Source: Pseudonocardia halophobica (GTDB taxonomy: Bacteria > Actinomycetota > Actinomycetes > Mycobacteriales > Pseudonocardiaceae). Taken from it: 64,000 bases of DNA. The DNA lies in NCBI RefSeq assembly GCF_027922425.1, contig NZ_BSFQ01000040.1:1-64000 (forward strand), read 5' to 3'. Every line of letters begins with the position of its first letter. Position 1 is the stretch's first letter. This document shows, in pieces, positions 1-7,411 of the stretch. The notes below the pieces were generated by a model that saw only the letters and a list, made by a program, of their open reading frames with translations, was not told where the DNA came from and ran no database searches. The position numbers were made by a program, and so were the translations under genes.

Positions 1-99
1 ACCCGCCTGGCCTACATGACCGACGAAGCCGTCGAAGGCCGCGACTCCTTCCTGCAGAAACGCGACCCCGACTGGTCGCCCTACCCCTGGCACTACTAG
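1..99 (+). CDS. menB: 1,4-dihydroxy-2-naphthoyl-CoA synthase, C-terminal end (partial)
   Basis: Only the last 32 codons are in the window; the gene enters from the left edge in frame 1 and stops with TAG at 97-99. The tail contains VEGRDSFLQKRDPDWSPYPW, the characteristic end of MenB (crotonase fold), where the sequence GRDAFLEKRxPDW(S/K)PFPW is highly conserved. MenB closes the naphthoate ring of menaquinone, turning O-succinylbenzoyl-CoA into DHNA-CoA in the cytoplasm. menE and menA follow on the same strand, which supports the call. Since only the C-terminus is visible, catalytic residues cannot be checked. Confidence 0.88.
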   Translation, partial: TRLAYMTDEAVEGRDSFLQKRDPDWSPYPWHY

Positions 100-112
100 C
101 GCTGACGCGCCT

Positions 113-152
113 GTGCGCGGTAAGTGGTGCTCCGGCACCACTTACCGCGCAC
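113..152 (+). terminator. Perfect 18-bp hairpin between menB and menE
   Basis: Left arm GTGCGCGGTAAGTGGTGC (113-130) is exactly complementary to 135-152, around a TCCG loop. It begins 14 nt after the menB stop. There is no U-tract, as is usual for actinobacterial intrinsic terminators. It could also be a mobile intergenic palindrome. Confidence 0.6.
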
Positions 153-186
153 GGGCCGGAGGGCACGGGGTGGGATCCTAGGGATC

Positions 187-1338
187 ATGCGGCCCCTGCA
201 CGCACTCCCGCTCGACGGCTCCCCGAAGTCGCTCGACGCCCTCGTCCGCGCCCTCGACGCCGCGCTCGACGGCACCGGCCCGGCCGTGGTGCCGGGCGCG
301 GCGACCGCGCCGGCGCCCGAGGTGCCCGAGGAGGTCGCGGTCGTCATCTCCACCTCGGGGTCCACGGGCACGCCCAAGCACGTGATGCTCAGCTCGGCGG
401 CGCTGACGGCCTCGGCCCGGGCCACCGAGGCGCGGCTCGGCGGGCCCGCCCGCTGGGTGCTGGCACTGCCCGCCGAGCACGTTGCCGGGGTGCAGGTGGT
501 GCTGCGCTCCCTGCTCGCCGGCGCCCCGCCCGTGGTCCAGGACCTGCGGGAGGGCTTCCGGCCCGCCGGGTTCGCCCGCGCCACCGGCCGGCTGCCGCAC
601 GGCACCCGCCGCTACACCAGCCTCGTGCCCACCCAGCTCGGCCGGGTCCTCGACGAGGGCGGCGCCGGGATGTACGCCCTCGCGGGCTACGACGCCGTCC
701 TGATCGGCGGGGCGGCGCTCGCCCCGGCCCTGCGTGCGCGGGCCGAGGAGGTCGGCATCCGCGTCGTCACCACGTACGGGATGAGCGAGATGTGCGGCGG
801 GTGCGTCTACGACGGCGTGCCGCTCGACGGCGTGCGGGTCGGGCTCGCCGACGACGGCCGGCTCTCGCTCGGGGGGCCGATGATCGCCGAGGGCTACCTG
901 GGCGACCCGGAGCTCACCGCGGCGTCCTTCGTCGACGGTATGTTCGTGACCGGCGACCTCGGCCAGTGGGTCGGCGACCGGCTCACCGTCCTCGGCCGCG
1001 CGGACGACGTGATCGTGACCGGCGGGGAGAAGATCGCGCCGGCTGCGGTGGAGCGGGTCCTCGCGGCCCAGCCCGGCGTCGGCGCGGTGTGCGTGGTGGG
1101 CGTGCCGGACTCCGAATGGGGGCAGGCCGTGGTGGCCGCCGTGGTCCCGACGGGGCCCGGACCGGACATCGAGGCGCTCCGCGCGGCCGTCCGGGCGTCG
1201 GAGGGCCGCGCCGCCGTCCCCCGACGGGTGCGGCTGCTGCCCGAGCTCCCGCTGCGGGGCGTGGGCAAGCCCGACCGCACCGCGCTCGTCGCCCTCCTCT
1301 CCACACCCGATCCGGTGGGAGACCGCCCGAAGCGGTGA
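187..1338 (+). CDS. menE: O-succinylbenzoate--CoA ligase
   Basis: ANL-superfamily adenylating enzyme of about 383 residues. It activates O-succinylbenzoate with ATP and CoA for menaquinone synthesis. The phosphate-binding loop ISTSGSTGTPKHV lies near residues 55-67. Other visible family motifs are TTYGMSEMCGG (A5-like), a GD...GDRLTVLGRADDVI segment (A7/A8 hinge) and a C-terminal GKPDRTAL with the expected catalytic Lys. The length is short for ANL enzymes but typical of actinobacterial MenE. ATG at 187 is chosen because the N-terminal MRPLHALPLDGS fits the family; the in-frame start at 124 would run through the upstream hairpin. It lies between menB and menA. Confidence 0.88.
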   Translation: MRPLHALPLDGSPKSLDALVRALDAALDGTGPAVVPGAATAPAPEVPEEVAVVISTSGSTGTPKHVMLSSAALTASARATEARLGGPARWVLALPAEHVAGVQVVLRSLLAGAPPVVQDLREGFRPAGFARATGRLPHGTRRYTSLVPTQLGRVLDEGGAGMYALAGYDAVLIGGAALAPALRARAEEVGIRVVTTYGMSEMCGGCVYDGVPLDGVRVGLADDGRLSLGGPMIAEGYLGDPELTAASFVDGMFVTGDLGQWVGDRLTVLGRADDVIVTGGEKIAPAAVERVLAAQPGVGAVCVVGVPDSEWGQAVVAAVVPTGPGPDIEALRAAVRASEGRAAVPRRVRLLPELPLRGVGKPDRTALVALLSTPDPVGDRPKR

Positions 1339-1471
1339 CGGTTGGTGACACCCCATGGTGGTGCTCACTCTCCGTTGATTGACGGTTACGCCTTCATCCG
1401 ATTGCCTGCCTTCCCATGCGGCACATCTTCACCTGCCGTCACAGGAACCACACGGGGGACGGGGAGCACGG

Positions 1472-3169
1472 ATGCGGATGAGGTGGCACGCGGGCCTGGT
1501 GGTGGCCGCGGCGACGGCACTCGCGGCCGGCGGGGTCGCGCCGGCGGGCGCGAGCGGGGGCGGCTCGTCCACGACGTGGTCTGCGGACCTGGCGTCCGGC
1601 GAGGCCGCGGGGGTCACTGACGGCGGCGACGGAGTGCGGCTCGACCCGGCGACGGCCTTCTCCGCCCCGGTCGAGCAGGGCGGGATGACCGAGGACGCCG
1701 CACCGGCCGGGGCGGTCCCGACCGGGCTGCTCACGCTCGATCCGCAGGAGCTCGAGCGGCCGACCTCGCGGGTCGACTCGGTCGTCGACGGCGACCTGCC
1801 TCCCGGGACGACGGCGTCGGTCGACGTCCGCGGGCGCACCCCGGCGGGCGGCTGGACCGAGTGGATCCCGGCGACGGCCTCGGGCGCGGACTCCGGGAGC
1901 GTCACGCTCCCGGGCTCGACCTCCGAGGTGCAGGGCCGGCTCGTGCTCACCGGCACCGCGGAGGGCGCCGCGCCCACCGTGCGCGGGGTGACGCTCACGG
2001 CGGCCCCCGCCCCGGCGACCGAGGGCGGGATCGACCTCACGGAGGGCGCCCCGTTCAGCGCCAACGTCTTCGCCACCCGTGAGGGGCTCGTCGGCGGCAC
2101 GACCTCGAACGGGCACGTGATCACCGAGCGGGACCACTTCGTCGCGCTGCCCTCGCGCCGCGCCCTCTCGCCGCGGGACACCAGCGACTACTCGGTGCGG
2201 GTGTGCGCCCCCAACGGGCGCTGCGCGTTCGCGCCGGTGTGGGACGTCGGGCCGTGGAACACCCGGGACGACTACTGGAACCCCGCCGGCGAGCGCCAGG
2301 AGTGGAAGGACCTGCCCCGGGGCGTGCCGCAGGCGCAGGCGGCCTTCCGCGACGGCTACAACGGCGGCAACGACCAGTTCGGCCGCAAGCTCGTGAACCC
2401 GGCCGGCATCGACCTCGCCGACGGGGTGTTCTGGGACGCCCTCGGGCTCAAGGACAACTCGCAGGTCCAGGTCGACTACCTGTGGACGGGGTCGGTGCGG
2501 CTGTCGAAGGTCGAGTCGGACTCCGAGGACGGCACCGCGCAGGTCCGGTCCGCGCCGTCGGACGACGCGGAGGTGGTCGGCGTGGCCGCGGACACCGCCG
2601 ACGTGCCGGTGCAGTGCGCCACGGGCACCGGGCCGGACGCCTGGCTGCGGATCGGCGACGGGCAGTTCCTCAGCGCCTCCGTGCTGCCGAGGGTCACGGA
2701 CGTGCCGGTGTGCGAGGACGAGGACGCCGGGAACGCCGCAGTTCCCGGGGACACCGGGGACACGGCGGATGCCGGGGATTCGGCACCGGCCGCCGGCGCT
2801 GCCGGTGCGGGTGCCCTGTCCGCGGGTGACGGTTCGGCGAACGCAGGTGCCGGTGCCGTCGGTGCGGGCGCCGGTGGCGCCGACGCAGGAGCAGGCGCTG
2901 CCGATGCAGGCGCGGGCGCCGCGAGCGCGGGCGACGGGGCCTCGGGCGGCCCAGGTGCGGCGGGTGCGGTCGGGACGCCGGATCCGGCGGCGCAGGACGC
3001 GGCGAGCGCCGAGGTGGGTGGGTCCGCGGCGGTTCGGGCCGGCGCCTCGACGGTCGACGGGGACCCTCGCGCCGTCCCCAGCGGTTCTTCCCCCGCCCCG
3101 CCCGTGCCCACCACCGGCTCGACCACGACCGCCGAGGCGCCCCGCCCGGTGTCGACCCCCGGCGACTAG
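1472..3169 (+). CDS. Secreted protein with DPBB-like core, SH3-like segment and Ala/Gly-rich tail
   Basis: Roughly 565 residues. A signal peptide is clear: Arg-rich start MRMRWH, hydrophobic stretch to about residue 26, cleavage near AGA-SG. The middle contains NGHVITERDHFVALPS and VWDVGPWNTRDDYWNP, a pattern seen in actinobacterial secreted proteins with a double-psi beta-barrel-like core, then about 70 residues resembling a bacterial SH3 domain (AQVRSAPSDDAEVVG...WLRIGDGQFL). The last 140 residues are a low-complexity AGAGAADAGAG-type tail ending in a Pro/Ser/Thr stretch. ATG 1472 is preceded by a GGGGAG ribosome site and is preferred over the in-frame start at 1379. The function is unknown; a cell-wall or extracellular role is inferred. 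Its stop codon overlaps the menA -10 element. Confidence 0.7.
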   Translation: MRMRWHAGLVVAAATALAAGGVAPAGASGGGSSTTWSADLASGEAAGVTDGGDGVRLDPATAFSAPVEQGGMTEDAAPAGAVPTGLLTLDPQELERPTSRVDSVVDGDLPPGTTASVDVRGRTPAGGWTEWIPATASGADSGSVTLPGSTSEVQGRLVLTGTAEGAAPTVRGVTLTAAPAPATEGGIDLTEGAPFSANVFATREGLVGGTTSNGHVITERDHFVALPSRRALSPRDTSDYSVRVCAPNGRCAFAPVWDVGPWNTRDDYWNPAGERQEWKDLPRGVPQAQAAFRDGYNGGNDQFGRKLVNPAGIDLADGVFWDALGLKDNSQVQVDYLWTGSVRLSKVESDSEDGTAQVRSAPSDDAEVVGVAADTADVPVQCATGTGPDAWLRIGDGQFLSASVLPRVTDVPVCEDEDAGNAAVPGDTGDTADAGDSAPAAGAAGAGALSAGDGSANAGAGAVGAGAGGADAGAGAADAGAGAASAGDGASGGPGAAGAVGTPDPAAQDAASAEVGGSAAVRAGASTVDGDPRAVPSGSSPAPPVPTTGSTTTAEAPRPVSTPGD

Positions 3170-3179
3170 ATTCGACTCG
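3167..3179 (+). promoter_or_regulatory. Leaderless promoter -10 of menA
   Basis: TAGATT (3167-3172) is followed by 6 nt and then the GTG start at 3179, the spacing expected if transcription begins at the start codon. The first three bases of the -10 are the TAG stop of the upstream gene. Confidence 0.55.
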
Positions 3180-4060
3180 TGGCCACGCTGGCGCAGTGGG
3201 TCGAGGGTGCTCGGCCGCGGACCCTCCCGACCGCCGTCTCCCCCGTCCTGGTGGGCACCGGGGCCGCCATCGGCTCCGGCACCGTCGAGATCGGCCGCGC
3301 GGTCCTCGCGCTGGTCGTCTCGGTCGCCCTGGTGATCGGGGTGAACTTCGCCAACGACTACTCGGACGGCATCCGCGGCACGGACGACGAGCGCGTCGGC
3401 CCGCTGCGGCTCGTCGGCTCGAAGCTGGCCAGCCCGGTCGCGGTGCGCAACGCCGCGCTCGTGTGCTTCTCCATCGCCGCGCTGGCCGGGCTGACGCTGG
3501 TCTCGCTGAGCCGCACCTGGTGGATGATCGCCGTCGGGGCGGTGTGCATCGCCGGCGCCTGGTTCTACACCGGCGGCCGGAAGCCCTACGGCTACGCGGG
3601 GCTGGGCGAGGTCGCCGTCTTCGTCTTCTTCGGGCTCGTGGGCGTGCTCGGCACGGTCGTCACGCAGAGCGGGACGCCCGGGGCGCTCGCGATCGTGGGG
3701 GCGGTCGGCGTCGGGCTGCTGACCTGCGCCGTGCTCGTCGCGAACAACCTGCGGGACATCGCGGGCGACGAGGTGGTGGGCAAGCGCACCCTGGCCGTGG
3801 TGCTCGGCGACCGCGAGACCCGCCGGTTCTACGCGGCGCTGGTGCTGCTGCCCTTCCTGCTCACGCTCGGCATGGCCGTCCTCAGCTGGCCGGTGCTGCT
3901 GGGCCTGCTCGCGCTGCCGCTCGCGATCGGCCCGGTCCGCCGCGTCATGGCGGGCGCCGAGGGCCGCAAGCTCATCCGCGTGCTGCGCGACACCGGCCTG
4001 TTGCTGCTGGCCTGGTCAGCGGGGACCGGGATCGGTCTCGCCCTCGGCCTGCTGGTCTGA
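3179..4060 (+). CDS. menA: 1,4-dihydroxy-2-naphthoate polyprenyltransferase
   Basis: Membrane UbiA-family prenyltransferase of 293 residues, normal length. It attaches the polyprenyl tail to DHNA to give demethylmenaquinone. The first Asp-rich motif NDYSDGIRGTDDER (about residues 58-71) and the second, NNLRDIAGDEVVGKRT (about 189-204), bind Mg-diphosphate. About eight hydrophobic segments are visible. The start is GTG at 3179 with no ribosome site; a -10 six bases upstream suggests a leaderless message. The last 45 bp overlap the 3' end of the convergent DUF4229 gene. Confidence 0.93.
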   Translation: MATLAQWVEGARPRTLPTAVSPVLVGTGAAIGSGTVEIGRAVLALVVSVALVIGVNFANDYSDGIRGTDDERVGPLRLVGSKLASPVAVRNAALVCFSIAALAGLTLVSLSRTWWMIAVGAVCIAGAWFYTGGRKPYGYAGLGEVAVFVFFGLVGVLGTVVTQSGTPGALAIVGAVGVGLLTCAVLVANNLRDIAGDEVVGKRTLAVVLGDRETRRFYAALVLLPFLLTLGMAVLSWPVLLGLLALPLAIGPVRRVMAGAEGRKLIRVLRDTGLLLLAWSAGTGIGLALGLLV

Positions 4061-4447
4061 CGGCTTCCCGCCCGGCTCGTCCGCGTCGGCGCGCGTCGCG
4101 GGTGCGTCCGGGCCGTCACTCCGCTCGGGCGTGGGCTCGTCGCCACGCAGGCGCGCCCGCAGCGCGTCCCGCTGCGCACCGCGCCGCCGCCCGGACTCGG
4201 CCAGCGCGAGGTCCAGCCGGGCCCGCAGCCCGCGGAACACGACCAGCGACAGCGGCAGGGCCACCACCAGCGCCAGCAGGATCGCCAGCAGCAACGGCAC
4301 ACCCGCGAGGGAGAGCAGGGCCGCGATGACCGCGACCAGCCCGAGCCGCGCGACCGTGTAGAGGGCGACCGTGGCCGCCAGGCCGGGGGCCTTCCGGGAG
4401 CCCGGGCCGGCCGGGAACTGCGTGTCGGTGTCGGGGCCTGTCGCCAT
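4016..4447 (-). CDS. DUF4229 domain membrane protein
   Basis: About 143 residues. After a short polar N-terminus there are two closely spaced hydrophobic helices (LAATVALYTVARLGLVAVIAALL and LLLAILLALVVALPLSLVVF), then FRGLRARLDLALAESGRRR and a charged disordered tail. This matches the actinobacterial DUF4229 family found next to menA. The start is ATG 4447, seven bases after a TACCCT -10 element; the larger in-frame ORF upstream is Arg/Gly-rich and unlikely. No function is known. The 3' end overlaps menA by 45 bp on the opposite strand, so the two messages are antisense there. Confidence 0.75.
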   Translation of the reverse strand: MATGPDTDTQFPAGPGSRKAPGLAATVALYTVARLGLVAVIAALLSLAGVPLLLAILLALVVALPLSLVVFRGLRARLDLALAESGRRRGAQRDALRARLRGDEPTPERSDGPDAPATRADADEPGGKPSDQQAEGETDPGPR

Positions 4448-4460
4448 GACGTCGAGGGTA
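4448..4460 (-). promoter_or_regulatory. Leaderless promoter -10 of the DUF4229 gene
   Basis: Reading the minus strand, TACCCT (4455-4460) is followed by 7 nt and the ATG at 4447. Confidence 0.5.
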
Positions 4461-4776
4461 CGACCGTGTCCGGCTTGACCGTTCGCCGCTCCGGCCCGAC
4501 CGACGGGCCGCAGCGGAGGCCCCTCCACACGCCCCCGTCACGCCCCCGGTGGCACGGTGGGAGTCGGCGCAGGGATCACGCGGGGCGCGGAACCGCAGCT
4601 CAGGCCGCCCACACCCTGCGCTCAGGCCCCTCTCAGGCGGCCTCCACGGAGCTGACCGGGTTGAACCCCTCTGCCCGTTTTGCCCTTTAAGAGCCCTTTA
4701 CCTCCGCCCAACCGTTCGAGTACCCGGGGTCCCCGGTGTCACGATGGCCCGGTAATCGACGATGCGGAGGCTTCGG
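4461..4776. other. Divergent intergenic region upstream of bldC
   Basis: 316 bp without a convincing gene. It includes an AT-richer patch (about 4676-4705, with two CCCTTTA motifs 13 nt apart, one of them part of a TTTAAGAG stretch) that stands out from its surroundings and probably carries the bldC promoter. A CCGGGGTCCCCGG palindrome sits near 4724. I could not assign a definite -35/-10 pair. Confidence 0.4.
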
Positions 4777-4998
4777 ATGTCTGCTCCGACCCAGAACTCG
4801 AACGAGCGTCTCCTCACCCCGGGTGAGGTGGCCGCCCTGTTCCGTGTCGATCCCAAGACCGTGACCCGTTGGGCCTCGGCCGGCCGGATCGGCTCGATCC
4901 GGACCCCTGGTGGCCACCGCCGCTTCCGGGAGTCCGAGGTGCGCGGCATGCTCGCGGACCTCACCAGCGAGGCCACGATCGGCGCCCAGCGCCACTGA
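4777..4998 (+). CDS. bldC: Developmental DNA-binding protein BldC (MerR-like)
   Basis: 73-residue single-domain winged-helix protein of MerR type. The sequence LLTPGEVAALFRVDPKTVTRW, followed by GRIGSIRTPGGHRRFRESEV, is near-identical to the Streptomyces BldC core, including the TPGGHRRF wing. BldC binds tandem direct repeats cooperatively and controls the timing of differentiation. The start is placed at ATG 4777 because GGAGG (4766-4770) lies 6 nt upstream; an in-frame ATG at 4762 precedes that site. It is monocistronic with a terminator at 5094-5117. The only structured region is the HTH, so DNA binding is the sole role. Confidence 0.9.
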   Translation: MSAPTQNSNERLLTPGEVAALFRVDPKTVTRWASAGRIGSIRTPGGHRRFRESEVRGMLADLTSEATIGAQRH

Positions 4999-5093
4999 GG
5001 TCCCCCCGCCGCCGGCGTCCGCCGGTGGCCCCGGTCCGCGGATCCGGGCCGGCCTCCCGCCCACCCGGATCCGCGCCCTCCGGGCGCACGACC

Positions 5094-5117
5094 GGCCGCT
5101 CCCCTCGAGGAGCGGCC
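5094..5117 (+). terminator. Terminator of bldC
   Basis: Stem GGCCGCTCC (5094-5102) pairs with GGAGCGGCC (5109-5117) around a 6-nt loop, followed by TTC. It lies about 95 nt after the bldC stop. Confidence 0.6.
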
Positions 5118-5172
5118 TTCACCCGGGCATCGCCCCTCGCGCCGGTACGCTCGGTACCGGAGGTGGTTGGTG

Positions 5173-5400
5173 ATGCTGTACCTCATCGCGTTCGCCGTCG
5201 CGGCCGTCATCGCGCTGCTGCTGTGGCGGGCGATGAGCGCCGACCGGGCGGACGTCCCGCGCGGGACCGGCACGACTCCCCCCGCGGCGCCGCCGCGCCG
5301 GACCCGGCCGACCGGGCCGGACGACGACCCGGACTTCCTGCGCAGCCTCGACGAGTCGATGCGCCGCGACGACGACCCGCCGCCGCCCGCGAAGGACTGA
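5173..5400 (+). CDS. Small single-pass membrane protein
   Basis: 75 residues. One N-terminal transmembrane helix (MLYLIAFAVAAVIALLLW) is followed by a Pro/Arg/Asp-rich cytoplasmic tail that ends with DDDPDFLRSLDESMRRDDDPPPPAKD. GGAGGTGG (5159-5166) serves as ribosome site; GTG 5170 or TTG 5167 are possible alternative starts. It resembles small actinobacterial proteins with a conserved DPDFLR(S/E)L motif, but I cannot name a function. It is convergent with the ParA-like gene, with 10 bp between the two stops. Confidence 0.65.
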   Translation: MLYLIAFAVAAVIALLLWRAMSADRADVPRGTGTTPPAAPPRRTRPTGPDDDPDFLRSLDESMRRDDDPPPPAKD

Positions 5401-5410
5401 GCTCCCGGGC

Positions 5411-7312
5411 TCAGCTCGGGAAGCCGTCGGCCACCGAGGCCGCGAGCTCCAGCAGCGCCAGCCGTGTCGGCTGCGACAGGCGCTCCAGGTCGACCTCCGC
5501 GCCCTCCTCGAGGTGCGGGTCGAACGGGATCTGCACCACGGACCGGCAGCGGCCGGCGAAGTGCTGCGCCACCCGCTCCAGGTCCACCGCGCCCGCCTGT
5601 CGGTGCACGTTGTTGATCACGGCGACGGCGTTGCGCACCAGGTCCCCGTGGTCGTGCGCCTCGAGCCAGTCCATGGTCGCCGAGGCGCTGCGGGCGCCGT
5701 CGATCGAGCCCGACGACACGATGATCAGCTGGTCGGCCACGCCCAGCACGCCGTACATCGCCGAGTGCATCAGACCGGTGCCGCAGTCCGTGAGCACGAT
5801 GTTGTAGAAGTGCTCGAGCAGCGTGACCGTGCGGCGGTAGTCGTCCTCGCTGTACGCCTCCGACACCGCCGGGTCCTGCTCGCTCGCCAGCACCTCCAGC
5901 CGCGACGGCCCCTGGGAGGTGTAGGCCCGGACGTCGGTGTACCGGCGGATCCGCTGCGCGTCCCGCAGCAGGTGCCGCACGGTCGCGCTGGTCTCCAGCG
6001 GGATCTTCTGGCTGAGCGTGCCGCGGTCCGGGTTGGCGTCGACCGCCACGACCCGGTCGCCCCGCAGCGAGGCGAACGTCGCGCCGAGGGTGGCGGTGAT
6101 CGTCGTCTTGCCGACGCCGCCCTTGAGGCTCAGCGTCGCGATCTTGTGGCAGCCGAGCAGGGGCTGGTTGATCCGCGTGGTCAGCTCGCGCTCGCGGATG
6201 TCCTGGGGGCTCTCGCCGGGGTTGATGAGCCGCCCGGTGAGCAGGTAGAGGAAGCGCCGCCAGCCGGTGCGCGGCGGCCGCCGCCTACTGGGCTTGAGCA
6301 GCCGCGCGGTGGACAGGTCGGCGAGGTCGGCGTCCGAGTCCGCCCGGGCCTGCTGGGCCTCCTGGGCGGCGACGGCGCCGGGGTCGGTCCAGCGCCCGAC
6401 GTCCCGGATCGGCCGGTTGGGGCCGGTGGGCGGGCCGAGCGGCACGCCCCGCGGGGGTGTGCGGCCCTCCTGGGGCACGACCCGGCGCTCGCGGGCGGGC
6501 CGCTGCTCGGAGGTGCGCCACTGCGGCGGGCCGGACGGAGGGCTCGCCTGCTCGGTCTCCCGGGGCTCGGCGGGCGGGGCGGCGTGGGGCGCCGCACTCC
6601 GCGGAGCGCCGTTCGGAACCGGGCCGTGAGTCGCGCCGTTCGGAGCCGCGCCGTGGGGAGCCGCGCCGTGGGAAGGGGCGCCGTTCGGAGCCGTGCCGTT
6701 CGACGGGATCCCGTTCGGCGCGGCACCGTTGGTGCCCGTGCCGTTCGCGCCCGTGCTGTGGGAGGCGGGGCTGTGGGAGGCGGGGCCGTGGGACGGGGCG
6801 TGCGTCGGCGTGCCGTTCGGCGGCGCGCCCGCGGGGTCCGCGTCCGGGACCGATCGGTGCTGCTCCGGCCCCGTTCGCTGAGCGGGCGGCTCGGCGTGCC
6901 GGGGCTCGGGACGCTGCTCGGGACCGTGCCCAGGGCGCTGCTCGGGGCCCTGTCCGGGGCCCTGGTCGCGTCGCTGCTCCGGCCGCTGCTCGGGGCGCTG
7001 ATCCTGCTCGGCGTGCCGGCCCTCCGCCCCGCCCGGGGCGGGGTAGGGCCCGGCCTCGTCGAGCTCGCTCTCGAGCTCGAGCAGGTCGGAGCCCCAGCCG
7101 GCGTCGTCGGGCACCACGCCCCACGTCTCGTCCCGCCGGGCGCCCAGCCCGGGGTGCTGCGCGTGCGCCCCGCCCTGCTGTTCCTCGCGCCGCTCGTCCC
7201 GCCGCTCCTCGGGGGCCTGCCGCTGCGAGCGCTGGGCGTTCTGCGCCCACCGCTCCCGGACGTAGCGGCCCACGGAACCGTCGGGGTACTCGTCGGGCCC
7301 GGTCTGACTCAC
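5411..7312 (-). CDS. ParA/MinD-type P-loop ATPase with long disordered N-terminus
   Basis: 633 residues. The first 380 or so are low complexity: Gln/Arg/Glu-rich, then NGTGTNGAAPNG- and SHG/PHG-type repeats. The C-terminal 245 residues form a deviant-Walker ATPase: KGGVGKTT at about 397-404, AVDANPDRGTLSQ, and LTDCGTGL as switch II. The overall pattern matches the MinD/ParA proteins adjacent to ccs genes in mycobacteria and the ESX-associated EspI family. No ESX genes are nearby, so a link to type VII secretion is not supported. The start is GTG 7312, eight bases after a TACCGT -10. Its role, perhaps positioning or regulating a membrane complex, is unknown. Confidence 0.75.
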   Translation of the reverse strand: MSQTGPDEYPDGSVGRYVRERWAQNAQRSQRQAPEERRDERREEQQGGAHAQHPGLGARRDETWGVVPDDAGWGSDLLELESELDEAGPYPAPGGAEGRHAEQDQRPEQRPEQRRDQGPGQGPEQRPGHGPEQRPEPRHAEPPAQRTGPEQHRSVPDADPAGAPPNGTPTHAPSHGPASHSPASHSTGANGTGTNGAAPNGIPSNGTAPNGAPSHGAAPHGAAPNGATHGPVPNGAPRSAAPHAAPPAEPRETEQASPPSGPPQWRTSEQRPARERRVVPQEGRTPPRGVPLGPPTGPNRPIRDVGRWTDPGAVAAQEAQQARADSDADLADLSTARLLKPSRRRPPRTGWRRFLYLLTGRLINPGESPQDIRERELTTRINQPLLGCHKIATLSLKGGVGKTTITATLGATFASLRGDRVVAVDANPDRGTLSQKIPLETSATVRHLLRDAQRIRRYTDVRAYTSQGPSRLEVLASEQDPAVSEAYSEDDYRRTVTLLEHFYNIVLTDCGTGLMHSAMYGVLGVADQLIIVSSGSIDGARSASATMDWLEAHDHGDLVRNAVAVINNVHRQAGAVDLERVAQHFAGRCRSVVQIPFDPHLEEGAEVDLERLSQPTRLALLELAASVADGFPS

Positions 7313-7326
7313 GGTTGCCGACGGTA
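7313..7326 (-). promoter_or_regulatory. Leaderless promoter -10 of the ParA-like gene
   Basis: On the minus strand TACCGT (7321-7326) lies 8 nt before the GTG at 7312. Confidence 0.45.
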
Positions 7327-7378
7327 GTCGCGCGAACCGCGTCGGTCGAGGTGATGAGGTGCGGCTCGCCCGGTAGGG

Positions 7379-7393
7379 CGGGCGGAGCGCCCG
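7379..7393 (-). terminator. Weak hairpin downstream of ccsB
   Basis: CGGGCG-GAG-CGCCCG, a 6-bp stem with a 3-nt loop, 19 nt beyond the ccsB stop. It is the only obvious stem between ccsB and the next gene. Confidence 0.35.
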
Positions 7394-7411
7394 TTCAGCC
7401 CCACTCCGGGG

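Noticed and set aside
5411..7312. Type VII secretion (ESX) locus
   Set aside because: Only an EspI-like ATPase is present; no EccB/C/D/E, EsxA/B or mycosin genes were found.
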